NCBI RefSeq assembly: GCF_001636425.1
Contig: NZ_KV440953.1
Coordinates: 4,706,727-4,770,726, forward strand
DNA length: 64,000 nucleotides
From: Heyndrickxia acidicola
GTDB lineage: Bacteria > Bacillota > Bacilli > Bacillales > Bacillaceae_C
Direction of reading: 5' to 3'
A model generated the notes under the pieces. It was not told the origin of the DNA and ran no database searches. It saw nothing but the letters and a program-made list of their open reading frames with translations. The position numbers and the translations under genes were made by a program. Shown piece by piece: positions 8,930 through 17,282 of this stretch (position 1 is the stretch's first letter; the number at the start of each line of letters is the position of its first letter).

Positions 8930-9028
8930 AAGAACTTGGGACATATTATGAATATATTTCTTTTCATAAGGGACAAGGTAATAAGAAGGTTCCAAATAAA
9001 ATTGTTTTTATCTTCTCTCATTTATTTA

Positions 9029-9057
9029 TTGACACTCCATGTCAAATTGAGTATGAT
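9029..9057 (+). promoter_or_regulatory. SigA-type promoter of the metK leader
   Basis: TTGACA at 9029-9034 and TATGAT at 9052-9057 are separated by 17 bases. The expected start of transcription is about seven bases downstream, just before the riboswitch. Confidence 0.85.
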
Positions 9058-9071
9058 TTTACCTTGTACGG

Positions 9072-9228
9072 ATACTCTTATCCCGAGCTGGTGGAGGGAC
9101 TGACCCGATGAAACCCAGCAACCTGCCTCTAGGTACAGCCAATACATTCTTTTCTAAAGGATGCCAAAGCTTATCTAGGCAAAGGTGCTAACTGTTGCAA
9201 GGTTCAATCCTTGAACGATAAGAGTGAA
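9072..9228 (+). promoter_or_regulatory. SAM-I (S-box) riboswitch upstream of metK
   Basis: The conserved S-box core is present: CTCTTATCCCGAGCTGGTGG, GGACTGACCCGATGAAACCC and CAGCAACCTGCC. The closing P1 arm GATAAGAG is at about 9217-9224. Binding of S-adenosylmethionine should favour the terminator that follows. This is the expected feedback control of SAM synthetase. Confidence 0.95.
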
Positions 9229-9245
9229 AGGCGCGATTTTTGATC

Positions 9246-9288
9246 TAAACCTTTCCTCATTAGCTAAGCACAGGGAAAGGTTTTTATT
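9246..9288 (+). terminator. SAM-riboswitch terminator
   Basis: AAACCTTTCC and GGAAAGGTTT form a stem around a 17-base loop and are followed by T-rich sequence. It lies directly after the S-box aptamer and is its expression platform. Confidence 0.88.
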
Positions 9289-9330
9289 TATGGAAAAAAG
9301 CGCATAACCTCTATTGGGCTGGATTTTTTT

Positions 9331-9451
9331 AAAGGGCTTTCGTAATAAGCGTTGTTGTTACATTTAAAACACAAGGCTGGGTTTGCAAACCTTTTTTAAG
9401 AGCAACTTAGTCATTGTACAAAAAGCAACAATCTATGCGAAAACCAGCATG
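9331..9451 (+). repeat. Family A repeat, copy 2 (degenerate), inside the metK leader
   Basis: The left end GGGCTTTCGTAATAAGCGTT and right end AAGCAACAATCTATGCGAAA match family A, but the middle is shortened and lacks the GATGCCACGA block. It lies between the riboswitch terminator and the metK ribosome site, so it is transcribed as part of the metK leader. Confidence 0.7.
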
Positions 9452-9565
9452 ATAAAAATCCGATGTTTATTTCATACTATTAGGGAAATGAGTACCGTGA
9501 ACTAAATATAGAACTGATCCACAGGAGGTATTAGCCTGTGAATTCCATTCAAGGGAGGAAGAAAG

Positions 9566-10762
9566 ATGTCAAACAAACGTCGCTTATTTACATCTGAATC
9601 AGTTACCGAAGGGCATCCTGATAAAATTTGTGACCAGATTTCCGATTCAATTTTAGATGCGATTCTTGAAAAGGATGCGAATGCTCGTGTAGCATGTGAA
9701 ACTTCTGTTACAACAGGCCTTGTTCTTGTTGCCGGTGAAATTACAACAAGTACTTATGTGGATATTCCAAAAATTGTACGTGAAACAATTAAAGGAATTG
9801 GCTATACTCGTGCAAAATACGGCTTTGATGCTGAAACATGCGCAGTATTAACCTCTATTGATGAACAGTCTCCGGATATTGCGATGGGTGTCGACCAGGC
9901 ACTTGAAGCACGTGAAGGACAAATGACTGAAGAGCAAATCGAAGCGATTGGTGCGGGTGACCAAGGTCTAATGTTTGGTTTTGCCTGCAACGAGACAGAG
10001 GAACTAATGCCTCTTCCAATTTCTCTTTCTCATAAGCTTGCACGCCGTATCGCTGAGGTTCGTAAAGAAGAAATTTTAACTTACCTTCGTCCAGATGCAA
10101 AAACACAGGTTACAGTAGAGTATGATGAAAACGATAAGCCTGTTCGTATTGATACCATTGTCATTTCTACACAGCATAACCCTGAAACTACTCTTGAACA
10201 AATTCAAAAGGATGTTAAAGAATTTGTTATCAATCCAGTTGTGCCTAGTGAGCTAATCGATGAAAATACAAAGTATTTCATTAATCCAACCGGCCGTTTT
10301 GTTATTGGCGGACCACAAGGAGATGCTGGTTTAACAGGACGTAAGATCATTGTTGACACTTACGGCGGATACGCTCGCCACGGAGGCGGTGCATTCTCCG
10401 GTAAAGATCCTACAAAGGTTGACCGTTCAGCTGCATACGCTGCAAGATACGTAGCGAAAAATATCGTTGCTGCCGGATTGGCTGAAAAATGTGAGGTTCA
10501 GCTTGCGTATGCAATTGGTGTGGCGCAGCCGGTATCCATTGCAGTTGATACATTTGGAACAGGTACTGTGTCAGAGGATGCATTAATTGATGCAGTTCGT
10601 TCAAGCTTCGACCTTCGCCCCGCAGGCATCATTAAAATGCTTGATCTTCGCCGTCCTATCTATAAGCAAACAGCTGCTTACGGACACTTTGGACGCACAG
10701 ACGTAGACCTTCCTTGGGAACGTACAGATAAAGTAGATGCACTTCGTGAATTAACTAAGTAA
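9566..10762 (+). CDS. metK: S-adenosylmethionine synthetase
   Basis: It makes S-adenosylmethionine from methionine and ATP in the cytoplasm; the active form is a tetramer. The 398-residue length is normal. EGHPDK is at residues 15-20, the ATP-binding hexapeptide GAGDQG at 129-134, and the glycine-rich [19 protein letters not shown] in the C-terminal third. The ATG at 9566 follows GGGAGGAAG. A SAM riboswitch with its own promoter lies 280-540 bp upstream, and a terminator follows the stop closely, so it is a single-gene transcript under product control. Confidence 0.98.
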   Translation: MSNKRRLFTSESVTEGHPDKICDQISDSILDAILEKDANARVACETSVTTGLVLVAGEITTSTYVDIPKIVRETIKGIGYTRAKYGFDAETCAVLTSIDEQSPDIAMGVDQALEAREGQMTEEQIEAIGAGDQGLMFGFACNETEELMPLPISLSHKLARRIAEVRKEEILTYLRPDAKTQVTVEYDENDKPVRIDTIVISTQHNPETTLEQIQKDVKEFVINPVVPSELIDENTKYFINPTGRFVIGGPQGDAGLTGRKIIVDTYGGYARHGGGAFSGKDPTKVDRSAAYAARYVAKNIVAAGLAEKCEVQLAYAIGVAQPVSIAVDTFGTGTVSEDALIDAVRSSFDLRPAGIIKMLDLRRPIYKQTAAYGHFGRTDVDLPWERTDKVDALRELTK

Positions 10763-10767
10763 TAAAG

Positions 10768-10806
10768 GTAAAGGAGTTACAAGTCAAATTGTAACTCCTT
10801 TTTTCT
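10768..10806 (+). terminator. Terminator of metK
   Basis: AAAGGAGTTACAA and TTGTAACTCCTTT form a 13-bp stem around GTCAAA... bases, followed by a T run. Confidence 0.92.
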
Positions 10807-10852
10807 ATGGCTGGAATGGGGGATCGAACTAGAGAAAAAGTACTTCTGATCT

Positions 10853-11016
10853 GGATGAAGGACGTTAGAGTGGATTGGTGAAGAGGAAAAGTCCTTCATC
10901 GCCGTCATGAAGGCCAAAATAGGCTTTGGACCAAGTGGTTTGGTCCTTCATTGCCAACATGAAGACCAATTTGAGCGATTTACGAAGTGAATTTTCCTTC
11001 ACCTCCAGCATGAAGC
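10853..11016. repeat. 51-52 bp tandem repeat with TCCTTCAT...ATGAAGG palindromes
   Basis: Palindromic cores TCCTTCATCGCCGTCATGAA (10892), TCCTTCATTGCCAACATGAA (10944) and TCCTTCACCTCCAGCATGAA (10995) are spaced 52 and 51 bp. A half core (GGATGAAGGA) lies at 10853. The spacers share GAAGAGGAAAA / GAAGTGAATTT-like sequence. About 3.5 units occupy the metK-asnB intergenic space. Confidence 0.75.
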
Positions 11017-11432
11017 CGTCTCTGTGCCAAGCCATGGTTATTAGACCTATCGCACCATGGCAGCCAAATCAAACTTCCTATGTCCCATACGCCCCGTTTA
11101 ATCTTTTCGCTCAAAACAAGCGACTGTTTTCTAAACAAGAAGGAAATACGGGTAAATGTCTACTGCAAATCTGGATGAAAAGTGGTAGTATTATAAAGTG
11201 CATTTTTTTATGACAACTTTTATAAAAAAATCTCTTTACATGGTTTGTGTTTTTTGTCACAATCCTTTTTAAGACCCCCAGGTATCTTATTTTCTTTTCG
11301 AAATGTTTACTTAGGGAGCGGACATCGTTCTGAATTTCACAAAATTTATAAACGGCGTTTAAAATACTTATAATGAGAGTATTGAAAGGCCGTACCATTA
11401 AACTATCCTTAATTAAAGCAGGTGACCTACAT
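11017..11432. other. asnB upstream region
   Basis: No supported gene. A TATAAT at 11369-11374 is the best -10 box for asnB, about 59 bp before its ATG, but the -35 position (TTTATA) is poor. GTTTGTG/CACAATCC-type sequence near 11240-11265 is AT-rich with no clear hairpin. Confidence 0.4.
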
Positions 11433-13337
11433 ATGTGTGGATTTATTGGATGCATACATGACAAAGCATTTGAACGGACAAACAACGATCAGCAGTTGTT
11501 TAAAAATATGAATAATATTATTACGCACCGCGGACCTGATGATGAAGGGTTCTATGAGGATGAACATATCCAGTTCGGTTTTCGCAGACTGAGCTTTATT
11601 GACCTGGAAGCGGGCCATCAGCCGTTGACTTATGAAAATGAACGTTACTGGATTGTCTTCAATGGAGAGATTTACAACTATGCAGAAATAAGAAAAGAAC
11701 TGATGGATGCCGGCTTGAAGTTTGAAACTTCTTCCGATACTGAAGTTATTGTTGCACTATACAGCAAAATCAAAGAAAAAACAGTTGAAAGATTACGCGG
11801 TATGTTCGCCTTTGTTATTTGGGACAAACAGGAACAATCCTTGTATGGAGCCCGTGATCATTTTGGCATAAAGCCATTCTTCTACCGTGAAGAAGAAAAC
11901 CGGACTTTCTTTGGTTCTGAAAAGAAAAGTATATTGCTAGCCATGAAAAATGATGTGCTTAACTACGATGCTGTTCAGTATTACATGACCTATCAATTTG
12001 TGCCTGAGCCATATACAATGACAGACGGCATTCAAAAGCTTGAGCCTGGACACTACTTCATTAAGAAGCTTGGAAAGCCAATGAAGATTGAGCGGTTCTG
12101 GAAGGCTTCCTTTAAGCCGGTACAAAAATCAGAGGATGAATTTGTTAAAGAAATAAGAGATGTTCTCTTTGATTCTGTAAATTCTCATATGATCAGCGAT
12201 CCAGACGTTCCTGTAGGCTCTTTCCTTTCAGGCGGAATCGATTCGTCTATTATTGCGTCTATTGCTAAGCAGTTCAACCCAAGCATTAAAACTTTCTCCG
12301 TGGGATTTGAACGCAATGGATTCAGTGAAATTGATGTAGCGAAAGAAACAGCTGAAAAGCTTGGAGTGGAAAATATTAATTATGTTATCACTCCTGAAGA
12401 ATATATGAACGAGCTGCCGCGGATTGTCTGGCATTTGGATGACCCTCTTGCTGACCCTGCACTGGTGCCGCTTTATTTTGTAGCGCGCGAAGCCAGGAAG
12501 CATGTTAAAGCTGTATTATCAGGCGAAGGGGCAGACGAATTATTCGGAGGCTATAACATCTACCGTGAACCTCAATCACTGGAAGTATTCAATAAAATTC
12601 CGGGTGTTGGAAAATCCCTTCTTTCCGCTCTTGCAAAAGTCATGCCTGAAGGTGCAAAAGGGAAGAGCTTCATTGAGCGCGGTGTAACGCCAATGGAAAA
12701 GCGTTATATTGGTAATGCCAAAATGTTTACAGAAGCAGAAAAGAAGCAGCTGCTTGTAAAATATAATAACAGGCTCGATTATACGGATATTACAAATCCT
12801 TTGTATAAGGAAACAATCGGATACGATCCTGTTGACCGCATGCAGTATATTGATATCCATACGTGGATGCGCGGCGATATCCTGTTGAAAGCCGATAAAA
12901 CAACGATGGCAAATTCGCTTGAGCTTCGTGTACCGTTCTTGGATAAAGAAGTTTTCAAGGTGGCTTCAAAAATTCCAACAAGCTTAAAAACAGCTAATAA
13001 TACAACGAAATATATTCTTCGTAAAGCGGCTGAAGGAATTGTTCCTGATCATGTTTTAAATCGTAAAAAGTTAGGGTTCCCTGTGCCGATCCGCCATTGG
13101 CTAAAGGACGAAATGAATGATTGGGCAAAGCAAATTATCCGCGATAGCCAAACCGATCATATTTTAAATAAAAAATATGTACTTCAGCTGCTGGAAGACC
13201 ATTGTCAGGGTAAAATGGACTACAGCCGTAAAATCTGGACAGTCCTGATCTTCATGATTTGGCATTCCATTTATTTAGAAGGCAAATATGATTTCCAAAA
13301 ACAGTATGAGGTCAACAAAGAACAGGCGACTGTTTAA
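11433..13337 (+). CDS. asnB: Asparagine synthetase B (glutamine-hydrolysing)
   Basis: It makes asparagine from aspartate, ATP and glutamine. The N-terminal class II amidotransferase domain needs Cys2 as nucleophile, which fixes the start at ATG 11433 (MCGFIGC) after AGGTGA; the frame is open 60 bases further upstream, but that form would bury the cysteine. The synthetase domain has the PP-loop SGGIDSS at residues 266-272. The 634-residue length matches B. subtilis AsnB, which also lies next to metK. Some AsnB paralogues amidate diaminopimelate in the cell wall, and that role cannot be excluded from sequence alone. Confidence 0.95.
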   Translation: MCGFIGCIHDKAFERTNNDQQLFKNMNNIITHRGPDDEGFYEDEHIQFGFRRLSFIDLEAGHQPLTYENERYWIVFNGEIYNYAEIRKELMDAGLKFETSSDTEVIVALYSKIKEKTVERLRGMFAFVIWDKQEQSLYGARDHFGIKPFFYREEENRTFFGSEKKSILLAMKNDVLNYDAVQYYMTYQFVPEPYTMTDGIQKLEPGHYFIKKLGKPMKIERFWKASFKPVQKSEDEFVKEIRDVLFDSVNSHMISDPDVPVGSFLSGGIDSSIIASIAKQFNPSIKTFSVGFERNGFSEIDVAKETAEKLGVENINYVITPEEYMNELPRIVWHLDDPLADPALVPLYFVAREARKHVKAVLSGEGADELFGGYNIYREPQSLEVFNKIPGVGKSLLSALAKVMPEGAKGKSFIERGVTPMEKRYIGNAKMFTEAEKKQLLVKYNNRLDYTDITNPLYKETIGYDPVDRMQYIDIHTWMRGDILLKADKTTMANSLELRVPFLDKEVFKVASKIPTSLKTANNTTKYILRKAAEGIVPDHVLNRKKLGFPVPIRHWLKDEMNDWAKQIIRDSQTDHILNKKYVLQLLEDHCQGKMDYSRKIWTVLIFMIWHSIYLEGKYDFQKQYEVNKEQATV

Positions 13338-13343
13338 GAAAAC

Positions 13344-13380
13344 AAAAAGGATTCCAGGCATTTGCCTGGAATCCTTTTTC
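13344..13380 (+). terminator. Terminator of asnB
   Basis: AAAAAGGATTCCAGGCA and TGCCTGGAATCCTTTTT form a 17-bp perfect stem with a very small loop. Confidence 0.93.
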
Positions 13381-13401
13381 TGATTTTATTAGTGTAGTCT
13401 T

Positions 13402-13593
13402 TGTCCAGCTCCAGCTCCAGCGCCAATCGGCTAGCGGATTTCTGCGTCTTCTCCCTGCGATAAGTCAACATCAGCTCATTCCTCGCTGTGTATCCTTTAT
13501 CTCAGTCGAAGACTACGGAATCCGTACACCGATGAACAAGGCGCTTGGGCATTTCTTTGTCTAGCTCCAGCGCCAATCGGCCAGCGGATTTTT
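13402..13593 (+). repeat. Family B repeat, copy 2, with a duplicated start
   Basis: A full family B unit (TGTCCAGCTCCAGCTCCAGC ... GGCGCTTGGGCATTTCTT) is followed at 13558 by a second unit start, TGTCTAGCTCCAGCGCCAAT, which runs to about 13593. The second start lies inside the C39-like peptidase gene and supplies its last codons. Confidence 0.85.
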
Positions 13594-14349
13594 TGCGATC
13601 ATTTTTTTATCGCTGTACGTAAGTGCCTGGCTGCCCATCTGTTTCCATCCTGCTACGAAATCGGCGTAGGGTGCTTTTTTATTTTTTTTGCCAGTCAGAG
13701 GATCATTAAAGTAAACGTAATTAGCATCGTAACCGGTAATGACAACGGCATGTTCTTTTTTGGTGACCCTGACAGGTCCTGCTTGGGTAGTCCATTTCTG
13801 GAAGTAGCTTTCGGGAAGCCGGCGGTATTCTGTATTTACAATCGTCCAAACAGGCTTGTTTTCAGATAAGGCAAGCTTTACACGATCAAAGCTTGCCCCA
13901 GTTAAATTCACCATCCTCCCGGGCAAATACTTTTCTCCCAAATCGAAAACAGGCTTAGCATAAACGGCGTAACCGGGCTGGGAAAGGGTAAACATATTCC
14001 CGACAAACCCTAGATTGGGATTTCCATACACGGTTTTTCCGTCTTTTGTTTTTATTGTTTCTGCCGTTTTCTTTAGTTGATGGGCAAGCGTCAGTTTTTG
14101 AGCCGATACTCCTGCTGATTGAAGGAGCATTGAGAGGCTTGTGACTTCACAGCCGCGCGGAAGCTCTGGGAATTGTGAGTAGACAGGGACGTTCAGCAGC
14201 ACCTTGCCTTTTATGTTAGGCTGCGTATACTTAGCAGCAGGCGTGCTGAAAGGCTTAATGGAACCATTTTGAAAACCGAACAATAGAATGCCGGTGGATA
14301 AAATAATTATTAGATAAATTGCGGGAATTTTAGAGTTTCGACCTTTCAT
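13561..14349 (-). CDS. C39-family-like cysteine peptidase (YvpB type), membrane-anchored or secreted
   Basis: A 262-residue protein with an N-terminal hydrophobic segment at about residues 10-27, followed by a papain-like fold domain. The pattern VPVYSQFPELPRGCEVTSLS carries the likely nucleophile Cys. EHAVVITGYD carries the His and YFNDPL the Asn/Asp. This is the layout of C39-like peptidases such as YvpB, which probably act outside the membrane on an unknown substrate. The ATG at 14349 follows GGTGAGG. The last nine or so codons and the stop TAG are made of family B repeat sequence, so the native C-terminus was probably replaced. B. subtilis has ytnA in this place. Confidence 0.82.
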   Translation of the reverse strand: MKGRNSKIPAIYLIIILSTGILLFGFQNGSIKPFSTPAAKYTQPNIKGKVLLNVPVYSQFPELPRGCEVTSLSMLLQSAGVSAQKLTLAHQLKKTAETIKTKDGKTVYGNPNLGFVGNMFTLSQPGYAVYAKPVFDLGEKYLPGRMVNLTGASFDRVKLALSENKPVWTIVNTEYRRLPESYFQKWTTQAGPVRVTKKEHAVVITGYDANYVYFNDPLTGKKNKKAPYADFVAGWKQMGSQALTYSDKKMIAKNPLADWRWS

Positions 14350-14460
14350 TTACCTCACCCATGTATAAATGTTAAATGCAATATATGCATTATACATATT
14401 ACATCGGCATAATTTGTGATTTTTTGCTAAAATACTTTAAAAAATAAGGAAATACTCCCT

Positions 14461-14973
14461 TTATTTTTGGAGAGATTTATAATACTGTGCTTTTTCGGCG
14501 TATTCTCTTGTGATACGCTGCATATCCCGTATATCTTCTTCATTCAGTTTTCTGATTACCTTTGCCGGCTGTCCAAAGGCAAGGGTATTTGGAGGGATGA
14601 TTTTACCTTGTGGAACCAGGCTCCCCGCCCCAATGAATGCTCCTTCACCAATTTCGGCATTATCTAAAATGATGGACCCCATGCCGATAAGTGCCTTTTT
14701 TCTGATTATGCAGCTATGCAGAATGACTTGATGGCCGATGGTGGCTTCATCTTCAAGAATCAGCGGGTTATTTGGACTCTGATGAAGGACGGAATTGTCT
14801 TGAATATTTACCTTCTGTCCAATGATAACGGGTGCTACATCACCGCGGATGACGGTGTTGAACCATACGCTGGATTCTTCTCCAATGGTAACATCACCTG
14901 TTATCGTCGTGTAATCGGCAATGAAGGCAGTTTCTGCAATAGAAGGGAGCTTTCCCTTATAAGGATAAATCAT
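14461..14973 (-). CDS. ytoA: YtoA, gamma-carbonic-anhydrase-like hexapeptide-repeat protein
   Basis: A left-handed beta-helix protein of 170 residues with many hexapeptide repeats, expected to be a trimer with metal-binding histidines. Residues such as IRGDV, NIQDNSVLHQ and IGHQVILHSC match the gamma carbonic anhydrase/PaaY group. Start ATG 14973 (MIYPYKGKLP) is chosen because AAAGGATG lies at the right distance and B. subtilis YtoA begins in the same way; two ATGs upstream in frame have no proper site. It is next to ytpA-ytpB, as in B. subtilis, but divergent here. Enzyme activity is not proven for this subgroup. Confidence 0.92.
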   Translation of the reverse strand: MIYPYKGKLPSIAETAFIADYTTITGDVTIGEESSVWFNTVIRGDVAPVIIGQKVNIQDNSVLHQSPNNPLILEDEATIGHQVILHSCIIRKKALIGMGSIILDNAEIGEGAFIGAGSLVPQGKIIPPNTLAFGQPAKVIRKLNEEDIRDMQRITREYAEKAQYYKSLQK

Positions 14974-15343
14974 CTTTTTCAACATCCTTTCTGAGTAAAC
15001 AAATGAACATGAAAGAGTTTTAGCCTTGCTTACCAATGAGCAGACCTTATCAAAGGAAAAACCTTTTCCATCTTATTGTAAGGCTCTTTTGGTAAACTTT
15101 GTTGCTATTTGTCATAAAAATATGAATAAAAATAACTGGGGTCAGCAGTTAAACGTGCGATGAGATTAAAAAGAGGGTGCAAAAAAAGTAAAAACTAAAC
15201 GCTTTGGGGTAAAATGCAAATCCAAAGAAGAAGGGCAATGGCTGAAATAAATTGATCGCTGTTATCTTTAGTTCGAATTTTTACTTGTTTATGGGTAGAA
15301 TAATGAAAAGAAAGATTTGGGCAGGAAAAGGGGGGGGAAGCAA
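14974..15343. other. Divergent ytoA/ytpA intergenic region
   Basis: It holds the partial family A copy at 15080-15140. The remainder to 15343 is AT-rich and shows no gene. An unusually long GGGGGGGG tract at about 15331-15338 forms the ytpA ribosome site. Confidence 0.5.
15080..15140 (+). repeat. Family A repeat, copy 3 (left end only)
   Basis: AAGGCTCTTTTGGTAAACTT and TGTTGCTATTTGTCATAAAA match the left third of family A. The right end is missing. Confidence 0.7.
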
Positions 15344-16150
15344 ATGTGGAAGTGGGTAACGGATGGAGAGGCAAAGGCAGTTATCGTCATGGTCCATGGT
15401 GCGATGGAGCATCACCGGAGATATAGCTGGCTAATTGAAATGTGGAGATCGGAAGGCTATCATGTCATCATGGGTGATTTGCCTGGACAGGGAATTACAT
15501 CCAGGTCACATAGAGGACATATTGATTCCTTTGACGAATATATCTACGAAGTAAAGGACTGGGTGCAAACCGCGTACCAGTTTGAACTTCCTGTGTTTTT
15601 ATTGGGGCATAGCATGGGAGGGCTTGCAGTTATAAGGGCCCTGCAGGAACAGCCATTAAAATTAGAAGGAGTTATCCTGTCTGCCCCCTGCCTTGGTTTG
15701 GTAAAATATCCATCCACTGTGCTGAACCTTCTCTCAATAGGGTTAAATAAACTTTTGCCGAAAAGCCGTTTTTCGAGCCCCTTAACCATCGATATTGCCA
15801 CGAGAAATGAAGAAATACGCGAATCCGCTGTAAATGATTCTTTATTTGTGACAAAAGTATCTGTTAGATGGTATCGTGAATTATTAAGGGGCATCAAGCA
15901 ATCGTATGAGAATATGTCAAAAATTCCCGATTTTCCTCTTTTGGTTTTACAGGGAGGAGATGATAAAATTGTCAATAAAACTGCAGTTGGAGAATGGTTT
16001 AATCAGCTCTCTCTGTCAGAAAAGCATTACAAAGAGTGGCCTTTATGCTACCATGAGCTTTTTAATGAGCCTGAACGTGAAGAAATATTTCAATATGCAA
16101 AGAGCTTTGTTGAAAATCGTTTACGCTCCAAAGGATATATTATTGAATGA
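15344..16150 (+). CDS. ytpA: YtpA-like (lyso)phospholipase
   Basis: An alpha/beta hydrolase of the serine aminopeptidase S33/monoacylglycerol lipase type, 268 residues. The nucleophile is Ser90 in GHSMGG, and the oxyanion pattern is VMVHGAMEHHRRY. B. subtilis YtpA has been linked to making the phospholipid antibiotic bacilysocin by lysophospholipase action. The start is ATG 15344 after GGGGGGGAAG; an upstream frame beginning at 15317 lacks a site. ytpB follows 12 bp after the stop, so the two form an operon as in B. subtilis. Confidence 0.9.
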   Translation: MWKWVTDGEAKAVIVMVHGAMEHHRRYSWLIEMWRSEGYHVIMGDLPGQGITSRSHRGHIDSFDEYIYEVKDWVQTAYQFELPVFLLGHSMGGLAVIRALQEQPLKLEGVILSAPCLGLVKYPSTVLNLLSIGLNKLLPKSRFSSPLTIDIATRNEEIRESAVNDSLFVTKVSVRWYRELLRGIKQSYENMSKIPDFPLLVLQGGDDKIVNKTAVGEWFNQLSLSEKHYKEWPLCYHELFNEPEREEIFQYAKSFVENRLRSKGYIIE

Positions 16151-16162
16151 GGTGACCTTTTC

Positions 16163-17266
16163 ATGGCAATCCCTTCACACCCAATTTCTTTGATGAACCA
16201 GGTATATCGCAAGGTTATGCCAAATGTTCATCATGAGCTTTCGAAATGGAAAGAAAAAGCAGAAGCAATTCCAAATGAGGAGCTCCGAAGGCAAGCACTT
16301 TCAAGTATCGAACATAAAACCTTTCATTGTGAAGGAGGATCTATCCTCGGTCTTTTAGCCTTGGATAGAAAGCCACAGGCAGTAGCCTTTATCGTCGCGT
16401 ATCAGACGATTAGTGACTATCTGGATAATTTATGCGACCGCAGTACATCCCTTGATCCCAAGGATTTTGCCCTTTTGCATGATTCTATGATGGACTGCCT
16501 TACTGTGGAAGCTGAATTGAAAAATTATTATGCGCTTCGAAAAGATCAGGATGACGGGGGCTATCTCCATGAATTAGTCCGCACATGCCAGCTGGTTTTG
16601 GCGGAAATGAATCATTATCAGCATATTAGACCCTATTTGCTGGAGCTTTGTGATTATTACTGTAATCTTCAAATACATAAGCACGTAAAAGAGGAAGAAA
16701 GAGTAGATAGGCTCGTCTCGTGGTTTAACCAGTATAAACATACATTGCCCGAGATGGGATGGCATGAATTTTCGGCGTGCTCAGGTTCTACTTTAGGGAT
16801 TTTTTGCCTGGTTTCCTACGCCCTTCGCCAGGATTTCAAAGAAGGATACGCAGCCATTATCCGCAATGGCTATTTTCCCTATATTCAGGGGTTACATATT
16901 TTACTAGATTACTTTATCGATCAGGATGAGGATAAAGAAGGCGGCGATTTAAATTTTTGCTTTTACTACAAAAGCAATGAAGAGCTAATGGATCGCCTGA
17001 ACCATTTTTTAGCGGAGGCTGACCGCCATACAGAACAGCTTCCTGATCAAAAATTCCATAAGCTCATTAATAGAGGGTTATTAGGGGTGTACCTGTCGGA
17101 TGATAAAGTCAATAAACAAAGAGATGTCAGAAGGCTTTCAAAAAGAATGATGAAAAGCGGGGGCTCCATCAGCTATTTTTTCTATTGGAACGGAAGGTTT
17201 TACCGCAAAATTCAAAACGCTGTCCCCTCAGGGCTAAAAAAGGTATTTGTACCAAAATCCATATAG
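16163..17266 (+). CDS. ytpB: Tetraprenyl-beta-curcumene synthase
   Basis: A 367-residue, mostly helical protein of the DUF2600/YtpB family. B. subtilis YtpB cyclises a C35 heptaprenyl diphosphate to tetraprenyl-beta-curcumene, the first step to sesquarterpenes found in spores. The acidic motif DYLDN at residues 85-89 and the run HILLDYFIDQDEDKEGGD later in the protein would bind magnesium and diphosphate. The ATG at 16163 follows GAGGTGA. It lies directly after ytpA. The squalene-hopene-type cyclase that acts next in the pathway is not in this window. Confidence 0.9.
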   Translation: MAIPSHPISLMNQVYRKVMPNVHHELSKWKEKAEAIPNEELRRQALSSIEHKTFHCEGGSILGLLALDRKPQAVAFIVAYQTISDYLDNLCDRSTSLDPKDFALLHDSMMDCLTVEAELKNYYALRKDQDDGGYLHELVRTCQLVLAEMNHYQHIRPYLLELCDYYCNLQIHKHVKEEERVDRLVSWFNQYKHTLPEMGWHEFSACSGSTLGIFCLVSYALRQDFKEGYAAIIRNGYFPYIQGLHILLDYFIDQDEDKEGGDLNFCFYYKSNEELMDRLNHFLAEADRHTEQLPDQKFHKLINRGLLGVYLSDDKVNKQRDVRRLSKRMMKSGGSISYFFYWNGRFYRKIQNAVPSGLKKVFVPKSI

Positions 17267-17282
17267 GAAAGAAGCGAGGTCA

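Noticed and set aside
10853..11016. CRISPR array
   Set aside because: There are only 3.5 units, the spacers between cores are similar to each other, and no cas genes are near.
10926..11213. 95-codon ORF between metK and asnB
   Set aside because: It lies across the 51-bp palindromic tandem array and has no start signal or protein-like pattern.
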